From: Stenotrophomonas lacuserhaii
GTDB lineage: Bacteria; Pseudomonadota; Gammaproteobacteria; Xanthomonadales; Xanthomonadaceae
Direction: 5' to 3'
Assembly: GCF_014836545.1 (NCBI RefSeq)
Contig: NZ_JACSQS010000007.1
Coordinates: forward strand, 93,527 to 157,526
Length of the DNA: 64,000 bases
The notes under the pieces are model-generated. The model ran no database searches. It saw only the letters and a program-made list of their open reading frames with translations, and was not told the DNA's origin. How positions within the stretch are numbered: the stretch's first letter is position 1; each line of letters opens with the position of its first letter. Below, in pieces: positions 24,821 to 33,355 of the stretch. Made by a program: the position numbers and the translations under genes.

Positions 24821-25978
24821 TCAGCGTCCGGCCAGGGCGTCGACGATCTTCAGCCGCTTGGCGCGCAACGCCGGCAGCAGTCCGACCACGATGCCGATCA
24901 CGATGATCAGTCCAATGCCCACCAACCAGGTGGTGGTCGGCACATGCGCTGGCAGCAGGCCGCGTGTCTGCGGTGCCAGCACCGGCAGGATGGTCGCCGC
25001 CAGGCCCATGCCGATCGCACCGCCCAGCCCCACCAGCAGGATCGATTCCACCATCACCAGGGCCAGTACGGTCCGGTCCTGGAAGCCGAGCGTCTTCAGC
25101 GTGGCCAGTTCCGGGATGCGTTCGCGCACCGCCTGGGCCATGGTGTTGCCGGTCAGCAGCAGCAGGGTGAAGAACACCGCGCCCATGATCGAGGTGACGA
25201 TCATGCCGATGTCGGCGAACTGCTTGACGAAGGCCTGCTGGAACGCCGATTCGGTCTGGGTCTTGGTTTCGTGGTCGGAGTTGGCCGATATCGCGTCGAT
25301 CGCCTGGGCCACCCGCGAGGCATGGTCCGGGTTGTCCAGGGTGATGGTGTACCAGCTGACCCGGTTCTTGATGTAGTCGTTGGACTCATCGAAGTACTTC
25401 CAGTTCATCATCAGCTGCCGCTCCTCGTTCCCGGCCACTGCGCGGTCCTTGGAGCGGAACGTGCCGACCATTTCCAGTGGCCAGTCGTTGCTGCCGCCGC
25501 GCGGGAAGATGGTGGCCTGCAACGGGATGGTGTCGCCGATCTTCCAGCCGAACTCCTTGGCCAGCGACTCGCCGACGATGGCGCCGGTGCGGGTGTCCTG
25601 CCAGCGCTTGAGCTGGTCCGGGGCGACCTCCAGTTCGCCGTAGATGTCGAAGTAGTTCGGTGCTACCGAGAAGTTCGGGAAGAAGTCCTTGGGGTCGCGG
25701 TAGATGCCACCGAACCACATGCCGTAGGTGACGTCGCGCACGCCGGCTACCTGGCGGATCTGCGCTTCCAGGCGGATCGGCAGCGACTGGGTGATCGACA
25801 GCCGCGAGGCGGTGATCAGCCGGTTGGCGCCTTCCACGCTGCCACCGGACATGAAGGCCACGCGCACCGAATCGAGCATGCCGAACAGCAGGAACGCGGC
25901 CACCACCGACAGCAGGGTCAGCAGGGTGCGGGTGCGGCTGCGGAACAGCTGCGCCCACAACAGGGAGAAATATTTCAT
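24821..25978 (-). CDS. FtsX-domain ABC permease (MacB-like), first permease
   Basis: This 385-residue permease begins MKYFSLLWAQLFRSRTRTLLTLLSVVAAFLL (start only), typical of MacB/FtsX permeases. A periplasmic domain at about 45-260 includes NRLITASRLSITQSLP, and three C-terminal helices include MIVTSIMGAVFFTLLLL and TLKTLGFQDRTVL. The gene is 14 bp from the ATPase gene and 10 bp from the second permease gene. With the latter it likely forms a two-polypeptide MacB-like channel. The transported molecule is unknown. Confidence 0.87.
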   Translation of the reverse strand: MKYFSLLWAQLFRSRTRTLLTLLSVVAAFLLFGMLDSVRVAFMSGGSVEGANRLITASRLSITQSLPIRLEAQIRQVAGVRDVTYGMWFGGIYRDPKDFFPNFSVAPNYFDIYGELEVAPDQLKRWQDTRTGAIVGESLAKEFGWKIGDTIPLQATIFPRGGSNDWPLEMVGTFRSKDRAVAGNEERQLMMNWKYFDESNDYIKNRVSWYTITLDNPDHASRVAQAIDAISANSDHETKTQTESAFQQAFVKQFADIGMIVTSIMGAVFFTLLLLTGNTMAQAVRERIPELATLKTLGFQDRTVLALVMVESILLVGLGGAIGMGLAATILPVLAPQTRGLLPAHVPTTTWLVGIGLIIVIGIVVGLLPALRAKRLKIVDALAGR

Positions 25979-25992
25979 CGCCGTGCCCTCGG

Positions 25993-26682
25993 TCAGTGCG
26001 CCAGTGGCGCGTCGGCAAGTTCGCCCTTGTCCAGGTGCACCGTATGGGTCGCGTACTCGGCGGCCTTCGGGTCGTGGGTCACCATGATGATGGTCTTGCC
26101 GTGTTCACGGTTGAGCTGCTGCAGCAGCTGCAGGATCTCTTCGGCAGACTGGCGGTCCAGGTCGCCGGTCGGCTCATCGCAGATCAGGAAGGTGGGATCG
26201 GAAACAATCGCGCGGGCGATTGCCACGCGCTGCTGCTGGCCGCCGGACAGTTCGTTCGGCCGGTGGCTGCGGCGGTCGGCCAGGCCGACCAGGGTCAGCG
26301 CGATCTCTGCGTTGCGCTTGCGCTGCGCAGCACCCAGGTGGGTCAACAGCAGCGGCAGTTCGACGTTCTTCTGCGCGGTCAGCATCGGCATCAGGTTGTA
26401 GAACTGGAACACGAAGCCCACGTGGTGGCTGCGCCAGGTGGACAGCTGGCCGCCGCTCATCTGGTCGATGCGCTCGCCTTCGATGGTGATCTCGCCGCCG
26501 CTGGGCGAGTCCAGTCCACCGATCAGGTTCAGCAGGGTGGTCTTGCCGGAACCGGAGGGCCCCATCAACGCCACGAAGTCGCCCTTCTCGATATCCAGGT
26601 CGATGCCGTGCAGCACCTTCACCTGCTCCGGGCCCCGCTGGTAGGTCTTGGTGATGCTGCGCAATGAAACCAGGGTCGACAT
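25993..26682 (-). CDS. ABC transporter ATP-binding protein (MacB/LolD type)
   Basis: This 229-residue nucleotide-binding subunit has Walker A GPSGSGKTT at 41-49, a Q-loop (VFQFYNLMP), signature LSGGQQQR, Walker B LICDEPTGDLD and switch His in MVTHDP. It powers the two FtsX-type permeases that follow. It lies within a tight minus-strand operon, with the HlyD-like adaptor gene upstream beyond a short hairpin at 26705-26723. Confidence 0.93.
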   Translation of the reverse strand: MSTLVSLRSITKTYQRGPEQVKVLHGIDLDIEKGDFVALMGPSGSGKTTLLNLIGGLDSPSGGEITIEGERIDQMSGGQLSTWRSHHVGFVFQFYNLMPMLTAQKNVELPLLLTHLGAAQRKRNAEIALTLVGLADRRSHRPNELSGGQQQRVAIARAIVSDPTFLICDEPTGDLDRQSAEEILQLLQQLNREHGKTIIMVTHDPKAAEYATHTVHLDKGELADAPLAH

Positions 26683-26704
26683 GCCGATTCTCCGAATGCG
26701 TTGG

Positions 26705-26723
26705 TGACGGCCGCTGGCCGTCA
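26705..26723. repeat. REP-like hairpin within the exporter operon
   Basis: The eight-pair stem TGACGGCC/GGCCGTCA with loop GCT sits in the 51-bp gap between the adaptor and ATPase genes. It has the same layout as the hairpin at 20189-20209. Inside an operon such a hairpin can set differential mRNA stability. Confidence 0.6.
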
Positions 26724-26733
26724 GACAGAAAAC

Positions 26734-27957
26734 CTACGGTTGTTCCTTCACCTTGCTGCCATCGCGCAACGTATCTGCTGGGCTGGTCACCACAAGCTCA
26801 CCCGGGCGGACGCCCTGCAGCAGTTGTCGATCCGCATTCAATGCCAGGCCGGGCTTTACGCTGCGCTGCTGCACGGCATCGTCCACCAGCACGAACACCA
26901 CGCTGCCACCCTCGCGTTCCACCACGGCATTGGCCGGCACCCGCACGCCCTGCGGCTTTGCCGCTGCATCGGCCTTGGGTTGTTCCAGGAAGCTCACCCG
27001 CACGCCCATTTCCGGCACGATCCGCGGGTCGCGGGTCTTGATCGCCACGCGCACCTTCACCGTGGCCTTGCCGCGGTCGGCGGTGGGAACGATGGCGATC
27101 ACCTCGGCCGGGATTTTCCAGTCGGGATAGGCGTTGAGCGTGGCTTCCACCGGCATCTTCGGCTGTACGCGGCCGATGAACGCCTCGCCGACATCGACTT
27201 CGATCTCCAGCGAATCCATGTCCACGATGGTGCCGATGCCGGTGCGGGTGAAGCCGCCGCCGGCCGACAGCGGCGAGACGATCTCGCCCGGCTGCGCGGC
27301 CTTGGCAGTGACCACGCCGGAGAACGGGGCGCGGACGATGTTGTTGTCCACGCCCAGGTCGGCGATCGCGAGTTGGTTGCCGGCCACCTGCACGTTGCGC
27401 CGGGCGGTATCCAGCTGCGCACGCAGGCTGTCACGCTGGGCCACGGCCTGGTCGAACTGCGAGCGCGATACCAGCTGCTGGCCGACCAGCGCCTGCAGCC
27501 GGGTCGCCTCGGCATCGGCCTGGGTGAGCTGGGCCTGCAGGCCGGCGACCTGGCTGCGCGCGGCCTGCACCTGCGAAGCATAGAGATCGCGCTGGGCGCC
27601 GGCATCGATCGGGTCCAGCGTGGCCATGACCTGGCCTTCGTCGACCCGCATGCCTTCTTCAATCATGACTTCGCGCACCTTGCCGGTGATCTTGGCCGAT
27701 ACGGTCGCCATGCGCCGGGCCACCACGTAGCCGCTGGCATCCAGCACCGATGCGCTGCTGCCTGCCTCGCCCAGTGCCACCGCAGGTGCGGTCTGCACTT
27801 CGATGGCCTGCGGACGCAGCCGCCATGCCGCGATGGCGGCGGCGAGCAGCACCCCCACGATGATCACGATCCACAGCCAACGGCGGCTGCCCGGAGCGGG
27901 CGGCGGCGTCTTGCGGTCGATGCGAAGTTCCTTCAACAGTTCAGCAGAGGCGTTCAT
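26734..27957 (-). CDS. Periplasmic adaptor (HlyD/membrane-fusion family)
   Basis: This 407-residue adaptor has a basic N-terminus, one membrane anchor at about 30-50 (LWIVIIVGVLLAAAIAAW), and a biotinyl-lipoyl half-motif (GYVVARRMATVSAKITGKV). A long coiled-coil hairpin at about 110-190 (QVQAARSQVAGLQAQL ... RDSLRAQLDTARRN) and a second lipoyl half (NIVRAPFSGVVTAKAAQPGEIV, shortened) follow, then beta-barrel and membrane-proximal domains. ATG 27957 is chosen; an in-frame ATG at 27966 is possible. It is the first gene of the exporter operon and is divergent from the ABC-2/two-component operon. Confidence 0.9.
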   Translation of the reverse strand: MNASAELLKELRIDRKTPPPAPGSRRWLWIVIIVGVLLAAAIAAWRLRPQAIEVQTAPAVALGEAGSSASVLDASGYVVARRMATVSAKITGKVREVMIEEGMRVDEGQVMATLDPIDAGAQRDLYASQVQAARSQVAGLQAQLTQADAEATRLQALVGQQLVSRSQFDQAVAQRDSLRAQLDTARRNVQVAGNQLAIADLGVDNNIVRAPFSGVVTAKAAQPGEIVSPLSAGGGFTRTGIGTIVDMDSLEIEVDVGEAFIGRVQPKMPVEATLNAYPDWKIPAEVIAIVPTADRGKATVKVRVAIKTRDPRIVPEMGVRVSFLEQPKADAAAKPQGVRVPANAVVEREGGSVVFVLVDDAVQQRSVKPGLALNADRQLLQGVRPGELVVTSPADTLRDGSKVKEQP

Positions 27958-28062
27958 AGGGACCATGACGATGGATCGAGCGGAGTGTGACCCCAACACC
28001 GACCGGGGGCAAACCGGGTTCCGGCGTCGGCAAGGATGCACGCCTGGTACCGGAAACGGGCA

Positions 28063-28076
28063 GTGACAGCTGTCAC
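28063..28076. promoter_or_regulatory. Perfect 14-bp palindrome, candidate operator
   Basis: GTGACAGCTGTCAC lies in the 197-bp gap between two divergent exporter operons, one of which encodes its own LuxR-type response regulator. A perfect dyad of this size is typical of a dimeric regulator site. Binding is inferred. Confidence 0.5.
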
Positions 28077-28089
28077 CCTCTGCTGCTGA

Positions 28090-28109
28090 CGTACACCAGT
28101 GCGTGTACG
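28090..28109. promoter_or_regulatory. Second dyad in the same promoter gap
   Basis: CGTACAC-CAGTGC-GTGTACG, seven perfect pairs with a six-base spacer, lies 45 bp upstream of the ABC ATPase start. Its centre is about three helical turns from the centre of the palindrome at 28063. It may be a second regulator site. Confidence 0.45.
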
Positions 28110-28154
28110 CTGCGACCTGCCGCACACTGGCCACCTCTTTCCCGGGAGTTCGCG

Positions 28155-29051
28155 ATGCACCTCGATGCCCCTCCGCTTGCGGTCCTTGACCAGGTACACG
28201 TGCGATATCGCAACGTGCAGGCGCTGGCTGGAGTCAGCCTGCAGGTACAGGGAAGCGAAGTGCTGGCCCTGCTCGGTCGCAACGGCGCCGGCAAGAGCAC
28301 GGCCATCGCAGTGCTGCTTGGGCTGCGGCGGCCGGACAGCGGACAGGTGCAGCTGCTCGGTGGCGATCCGCAACACCGTGCCCAGCGCGAGCAGGTCGGG
28401 GTGATGCTGCAGAGCACCGCGCTGCCGCCGAACCTGCGGGTCGGTGAGCTGGTGGAGCAGTTCCAGGCCAGCTACCCGCGGCCTCGCCCGCTGGCCGAAT
28501 GCCTTGCCATCGCCGGTGTCCAGGACCTGCGGGAGCGGCCCTACGGCGCGCTGTCCGGCGGCCAGCAGCGGCGCGTGCAGTTCGCCATCGCCGTGTGCGG
28601 CGGTCCGCGCCTGCTGTTCCTTGATGAGCCGACCACCGGCCTGGACATCGAGGCCCGGCAGGCCATCTGGGACGCCATCGCGACGCTGCGCCAGGAAGGA
28701 TGCGGCATCGTGCTGACCACCCATTACCTGGAAGAAGCCGAAGCGCTCGCCGGGCGCGTGGTGGTCATGGAACGGGGGCAGGTACTGGCCGATGGCCCAC
28801 TGGCCACGTTCCGGCCTCAGCTGGCTCCGCGGCGGATCCGCTGCCGCAGCCGGCTGGACGTGGCCCACGTGCGCGGTTGGGAGGGCGTCATCGATGCCCG
28901 CCGCGAAGGCGACCACCTGCAGCTGCTGGCCGAACCGGCCGAGGCGGTGGTGGCCCGCCTGCTTGCCGAAGATCCCCTGCTGCGCGAGCTGGATGTGCGC
29001 GGTGGGGGACTGGCCGAAGCGTTCGTTGAAATGACCCGGGAGGCCGCATGA
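28155..29051 (+). CDS. ABC-2 transporter ATP-binding protein
   Basis: This 298-residue ATPase has Walker A GRNGAGKST at 41-49, Q-loop VMLQSTALP, signature LSGGQQRR, Walker B LLFLDEPTTGLD and switch His in LTTHYLEEAE. A C-terminal extension of about 80 residues is typical of drug or antibiotic-type ABC-2 ATPases. The ATG at 28155 follows GGGAG; the open frame upstream covers the promoter region and is discarded. It heads a four-gene plus-strand operon with a permease, sensor kinase and regulator. Confidence 0.92.
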   Translation: MHLDAPPLAVLDQVHVRYRNVQALAGVSLQVQGSEVLALLGRNGAGKSTAIAVLLGLRRPDSGQVQLLGGDPQHRAQREQVGVMLQSTALPPNLRVGELVEQFQASYPRPRPLAECLAIAGVQDLRERPYGALSGGQQRRVQFAIAVCGGPRLLFLDEPTTGLDIEARQAIWDAIATLRQEGCGIVLTTHYLEEAEALAGRVVVMERGQVLADGPLATFRPQLAPRRIRCRSRLDVAHVRGWEGVIDARREGDHLQLLAEPAEAVVARLLAEDPLLRELDVRGGGLAEAFVEMTREAA

Positions 29052-29824
29052 GCCTGCCCCGGGCCGACGGCGAAGCAGTGCGCCGTCCGGTGGCGCGGCG
29101 GCTCGCACCGTACGTCGCCGAGTTGAAGGCCGAGCTGCGGCGAACCTGGCGCACGCCGGCCTTCGTGCTGCCCTGTCTGCTGTTCCCGGTGCTGTTCTAC
29201 CTGATGTTCGGCGTGCTGCTGGGGCGTGGCGAAGCGGGGCGTTACCTGCTCGCTACCTACTGCATCTTCGGCGCGATGGGGCCTGCCCTGTTCGGTTTCG
29301 GCGTACAGCTGGCCGTGGACCGGGCCAGTGGCCTGCTGACCCTCAAACGCGCCCTGCCGGTTCCGCCGCTGGCTCCCATGCTGGCCCGGCTGCTGATGGC
29401 CCTGATCTTCGCCGTGGTCGTGGCGGCCTTGCTGATCATCGCCGCGCACGCGGTGGGCGAGGTCGTGCTGACCCCCTCGCAGATGGCTGGCCTGATCGGC
29501 GTTTCGGCGCTGGTCGCACTGCCGCTGGGCGCGGTCGGCCTGCTGATCGGCAGCCATGTCGGCGCCGATGCGGCACCGGCGATGGTGAACCTGTTCTATC
29601 TGCCCCTGGCGCTGCTGTCGGGCCTGTGGGTACCGCTGTCGATGCTCCCGGACGTGTTCACCCGGCTCGCTCCGCTCTGGCCGACCTGGCATGCGGCCCA
29701 GCTGGCGTTGCATACCATCGACGAGCCGGCCAGCGGCAGCATGCCGGTGCACGTGGGAGTGCTGGCCCTGGTGACGGTGATCGGCGCGCTGCTGGCGACC
29801 CGTCGCCTGCGCCGCATTGGCTGA
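29048..29824 (+). CDS. ABC-2 family permease
   Basis: This 258-residue permease has six predicted helices (LPCLLFPVLFYLMFGVLL, YCIFGAMGPALFGFGVQL, LIFAVVVAALLIIAAHAV, ALVALPLGAVGLLIGS, NLFYLPLALLSGLWVPLSML, HVGVLALVTVIGALL). The pattern SGLWVPLSMLP is characteristic of ABC-2 permeases. Its ATG overlaps the ATPase stop by four bases. With that ATPase it forms an exporter of unknown substrate, apparently controlled by the adjoining kinase-regulator pair. Confidence 0.9.
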   Translation: MSLPRADGEAVRRPVARRLAPYVAELKAELRRTWRTPAFVLPCLLFPVLFYLMFGVLLGRGEAGRYLLATYCIFGAMGPALFGFGVQLAVDRASGLLTLKRALPVPPLAPMLARLLMALIFAVVVAALLIIAAHAVGEVVLTPSQMAGLIGVSALVALPLGAVGLLIGSHVGADAAPAMVNLFYLPLALLSGLWVPLSMLPDVFTRLAPLWPTWHAAQLALHTIDEPASGSMPVHVGVLALVTVIGALLATRRLRRIG

Positions 29825-29828
29825 GTCC

Positions 29829-31058
29829 ATGATCCCCCGCGCCCGCCGCCTGCTGGAATCCACCGTGCTTTCCAGGGGGTTGGCCACCCTGCTGCGCCCC
29901 GCGCCGGATTCCGCAGCAGCCGATCATCGGCGGCGCGGCCAGTCCGGCTGGAGTGATTACATCCACCTGCTGTGGACCTCGTGGGTGTTCCTGACGCCGC
30001 TGTTCGGTGGCGGGTATACCGCGCGCTGGGCGCTGCTGACCCTGCTCAGCTATCCCACCTTCCTGTTCCTCTACGCGCGCGCGATGCTGGCGCCGCGCCA
30101 CCATGCACCGCGCCATGCGCTGGCGATGGTCGCCATGAGCCTGGTGCTCGTGCCCTGGTATCCGTCCGGCATCAGTTATTTCGTGTTCGGCTGCGTGATG
30201 CTGCGCGTGTGCCGCAACGGCAGCACCTGGCGCTATCTGTTGCAGTTGCTGCTGCTCAATGCGGTGTATGTCGGCACCGCGTGGCTTGCGGGCTGGGCCT
30301 GGCAGAACCTGGTCTGGATTCCCTTCATGTCGGTGGTGATCGGCCTGATATCGAACATGGAGGCGGTCAACAAGGACCGCGACGCACAGCTGCAGCTGTC
30401 ACAGGATGAGGTGCGCCGGCTGGCGGCCACGGCCGAGCGCGAGCGCATCGGCCGCGACCTGCATGACCTGCTCGGGCACACGCTGTCACTGATCACGTTG
30501 AAGCTGGAGCTGTCGCGCAAGCTGTATGACCGCGGCGATGCGCGTGCACGGCAGGAGATCGGCGAAGCGGAAGACATCGCGCGGCAGGCGCTGGCGCAGG
30601 TCCGCAGTGCGGTCACCGGATTCCGCTCCAGCGACCTTGCCGGTGAGCTTGCCTCGGCCCGGCTGCTGCTGGAATGCCAGCAGGTCCACCTGGACTACCA
30701 GCCGCCGCCGCCGATGCCGCTGGAGATCGAGCGCGCGCTGGCGCTGGTGCTGCGCGAGGCGGTGACCAACATTGCCCGCCACGCGCTTGCGGGCAACGCC
30801 CAGGTGCACTTCGAACGCGACGGCCATGCCCTGATGATGCAGGTCCGCGACAACGGCCGTGGCGGGGTGACCACCGAAGGCAACGGCCTGGCTGGAATGC
30901 GCGAACGCATCGCCGCACTGCGCGGTACGCTGCAACTGGAGCCGCTGCCGCAGGGCGGTACCTGCATCACCGTGCGCGTGCCGATGCCGGCCGTATCGAC
31001 GCCGATCGACCGGGCGCCGGATCCATTGCCTGCCAGCCTGCTGAAGGCAACCCCATGA
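29829..31058 (+). CDS. DesK-like sensor histidine kinase
   Basis: This 409-residue kinase has an N-terminal domain of several helices (about 40-180, including WVFLTPLFGGGY and VYVGTAWLAGWAW). A HisKA_3 dimerisation domain has H212 in RDLHDLLGHTLSL, and a HATPase_c has VTNIARHA, DNGRGG and GLAGMRERI. This is the arrangement of DesK/LiaS-type kinases that sense membrane state. The ATG at 29829 is four bases after the permease stop. Its stop overlaps the regulator start (ATGA). Confidence 0.9.
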   Translation: MIPRARRLLESTVLSRGLATLLRPAPDSAAADHRRRGQSGWSDYIHLLWTSWVFLTPLFGGGYTARWALLTLLSYPTFLFLYARAMLAPRHHAPRHALAMVAMSLVLVPWYPSGISYFVFGCVMLRVCRNGSTWRYLLQLLLLNAVYVGTAWLAGWAWQNLVWIPFMSVVIGLISNMEAVNKDRDAQLQLSQDEVRRLAATAERERIGRDLHDLLGHTLSLITLKLELSRKLYDRGDARARQEIGEAEDIARQALAQVRSAVTGFRSSDLAGELASARLLLECQQVHLDYQPPPPMPLEIERALALVLREAVTNIARHALAGNAQVHFERDGHALMMQVRDNGRGGVTTEGNGLAGMRERIAALRGTLQLEPLPQGGTCITVRVPMPAVSTPIDRAPDPLPASLLKATP

Positions 31059-31657
31059 TCCGGATCGTGCTGGCCGAAGACCAGGCCATGGTGCGCGGGG
31101 CGTTGTCGGCGCTGCTGGGGCTGGAGCCGGACATCGAGGTGCTGGGCACCGCAGCCGACGGCGAAGCGGCGTGGCGACTGCTGCAGCAGGTGCGGCCGGA
31201 CATCCTGGTCACCGACATCGAAATGCCCGGGCTGACCGGGCTGGAACTGGCGCAGCGGATTGCGCGGCAGCAACTGCCGATCAAGGTGGTGATCGTCACG
31301 ACCTTCGCGCGTACCGGCTTCCTGCGCCGCGCCCTGGACGCGGGCGTGCTCGGTTACCTGCTCAAGGACGCGCCGGCCGACCACCTGGCCGATGCCCTGC
31401 GCCGCGTGCAACGGGGCGCCCGCGCCATCGACCCGCAACTGGCACTGGACGCCTGGTCGCAGGCCGATCCGTTGACCGACCGCGAGCGCCGCGTGCTGCG
31501 CCTGGCAGGCGAAGGAAAGACGGCCGGGGAGATCGCCACCGAGCTTGGCCTGTCGCATGGGACGGTGCGCAATTACCTGTCCGAATGCATCGGCAAGCTG
31601 GGCGTGGCCAACCGCATCGAAGCTTACCGGCTGGCCCGCCAGAAGGGCTGGCTCTGA
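31055..31657 (+). CDS. DesR-like NarL-family response regulator
   Basis: This 200-residue regulator has receiver acidic residues E8-D9, phospho-acceptor D54 (VTDIEMPG), T in IVTTFAR and K in LLKDAP. The LuxR-type HTH at about 135-195 reads LTDRERRVLRLAGEGKTAGEIATELG (shortened) and GTVRNYLSECIGKLGV. It is coupled by ATGA to the kinase gene. In DesKR-type systems such regulators activate the linked ABC exporter; the dyads at 28063-28109 are the natural candidate sites. Confidence 0.92.
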   Translation: MIRIVLAEDQAMVRGALSALLGLEPDIEVLGTAADGEAAWRLLQQVRPDILVTDIEMPGLTGLELAQRIARQQLPIKVVIVTTFARTGFLRRALDAGVLGYLLKDAPADHLADALRRVQRGARAIDPQLALDAWSQADPLTDRERRVLRLAGEGKTAGEIATELGLSHGTVRNYLSECIGKLGVANRIEAYRLARQKGWL

Positions 31658-31663
31658 CGCCGG

Positions 31664-32203
31664 CTACTTCTTCGCCATCGACTCGAACACGCCATCGCGG
31701 CGCACCCAGGCGTGGTACAACGCAGCACCCAGGTGCATCAGCACGGTGGCGAACAACACATAGGCCAGCAGGCTGTGGGCGCTGCGCAGCGCGGTATACA
31801 GCGCTGCCGAGTGCGGGGCGATCGGGGGCAGGTTGAAGCCGCTCCACAGCACGATCGGATAGCCGCCGGCGGACAGCATCGACCACCCCAGCAGCGGCAT
31901 CGCCAGCATCAACGCATACAGCAGCCAGTGCGACGCCTTCGCGGCCAGCGCCTGCCACCACGGCAGATCGGCCGGCAGCGGCGGTGGCCGGTGGCGCAGG
32001 CGGTTGTACAGGCGCAGCAGCACCAGCAGCCCGATCGCGATGCCCAGCGGACGGTGGATGTCCACCAGGGTCGGCCGCAGGTGCAGCGAGGCCATCATGG
32101 TCACGCCGATGAACAGCATCGCCAGGATCATCACGGCCATCGTCCAGTGCAGCACGCGGGCCAACAGGTTGAAATGGCCGGTCGTGCGATCCGGTGCGTT
32201 CAT
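31664..32203 (-). CDS. Cytochrome b561-type membrane protein
   Basis: This 179-residue four-helix protein of the bacterial cytochrome b561 family has helix-borne histidines for two hemes: H19 in RVLHWTMAVMI, H49 in DIHRPLGIAIG, H in KASHWLLYALML, and H in SAHSLLAYVLF and VLMHLGAALYH. It would move electrons across or within the inner membrane. Its start overlaps the stop of the catalase gene by four bases, so the two are co-translated and probably work together in peroxide handling. Its stop is only six bases from the stop of the converging regulator gene. Confidence 0.9.
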   Translation of the reverse strand: MNAPDRTTGHFNLLARVLHWTMAVMILAMLFIGVTMMASLHLRPTLVDIHRPLGIAIGLLVLLRLYNRLRHRPPPLPADLPWWQALAAKASHWLLYALMLAMPLLGWSMLSAGGYPIVLWSGFNLPPIAPHSAALYTALRSAHSLLAYVLFATVLMHLGAALYHAWVRRDGVFESMAKK

Positions 32204-33306
32204 TTCGATACCCCTGCGGCACCGCCGGCTTCGCCACGCGCGGTCTCGCGTTCGCGGCGGTTGAACGAATGCGAGTACACCGCCGAGCGTGCCGCCAGCA
32301 CCGCATCGTCGCTGCCGCTGATTCCATCGGGCAGGATCAGCGGATCGAAGTTGAGGTCGTTGCAGGGCCCCCCGGCCTGCGGCTGCATATGCGCCAGCGA
32401 CAGCACGCCGGCCTGCACACGGGGGCGTCCGGCGGGCCACGGGGTGGAGGGATCTTCCACCACGTCGCCGGGTCCTGCCAGAGTTACTACCAGGTTCCAG
32501 CGCACCGGCCCGCTGGCCAGCCGCGTGGCGAACTCGTCGGCCAGATGGTCCAGACCGGCACCGGCGCGCGCCGTTTCGTCCAGCACCTCGACCGCAGCCT
32601 GCGGTTCCCAGCTCCAGCGCACCGCCTGGCGGGTGCCGTCGGCGGCGGTGAACCAGAAGCTGTTGACGCTGTTGAACTGCGTGTTGGCCCAGCTGGTGGT
32701 CCACGGGGCGGTCTTTGCCCACTGCTGGAAGGCGCGCGCGCTGGGATACTTCTGCAGCACGGCGGCCATCTTCGCCGGGTCCGGCTTGCCGGTGGACGGG
32801 TCGGGCAGCTGCGCCTGGGTCTGTTCCAGGAACGCCTCCGGGCTGGGCACGGCGAAGAACGGGAAGCTGTTCATCGCCATCCGCCATTCCTGCCCGTTGT
32901 CACTGACCAGCTGCAGGGCGATGCTGCGCACCCGTGCCTGCGCATCGGCACCGTGCGGGTCGCCGCCGCCGATCGACAGCCGCCCCAGCACCGGCACCCG
33001 TTCCTGATGGAACACCTGGGCGCGGGACAGCGCCGCACCCTGCGGCGTGGGTTCGAACCAGCCACTCACACACACGCCCTTGCTGTGCGCGCGGCGGAAG
33101 CCGGGATGCGCCGGGCCGGTGGCTTCGATGGTGTCGGTGAAGCCCTGCGCCGTCGGTCGATCACGACCAATCCAGCCGGCCAGCCATGCAAAGGCCAGCG
33201 CGATCAGGCCGACGATCAACGCAATCAGCGCGATCCAGGGCAGCGGCGAATGCGGCCGTGGGCCGCGCGATAAGCCGCCTTTGCGGGTGAAGCGGAACAA
33301 GGGCAT
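32200..33306 (-). CDS. Membrane-anchored catalase-family peroxidase (SrpA-like)
   Basis: This 368-residue protein is read from MPLFRFTRKGG at 33306. A single N-terminal helix (about 23-46, PWIALIALIVGLIALAF) anchors or exports it. The short catalase fold carries the distal His H74 (FRRAHSKGVCVSGWF) and a heme-iron Tyr motif R-x3-Y near the C-terminus (R340/Y344 in RSAVYSHSF). Family members (SrpA, catalase-related peroxidases) are much shorter than KatE and act as peroxidases in the periplasm. The ATGA overlap with the cytochrome b561 gene suggests an electron-donor partner. A longer in-frame start at 33345 is less likely. Confidence 0.88.
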   Translation of the reverse strand: MPLFRFTRKGGLSRGPRPHSPLPWIALIALIVGLIALAFAWLAGWIGRDRPTAQGFTDTIEATGPAHPGFRRAHSKGVCVSGWFEPTPQGAALSRAQVFHQERVPVLGRLSIGGGDPHGADAQARVRSIALQLVSDNGQEWRMAMNSFPFFAVPSPEAFLEQTQAQLPDPSTGKPDPAKMAAVLQKYPSARAFQQWAKTAPWTTSWANTQFNSVNSFWFTAADGTRQAVRWSWEPQAAVEVLDETARAGAGLDHLADEFATRLASGPVRWNLVVTLAGPGDVVEDPSTPWPAGRPRVQAGVLSLAHMQPQAGGPCNDLNFDPLILPDGISGSDDAVLAARSAVYSHSFNRRERETARGEAGGAAGVSK

Positions 33307-33355
33307 CGACGGTTCCTGCCTGGCATGGAAATGCGCGGTGCCCACATCCTAAGCA

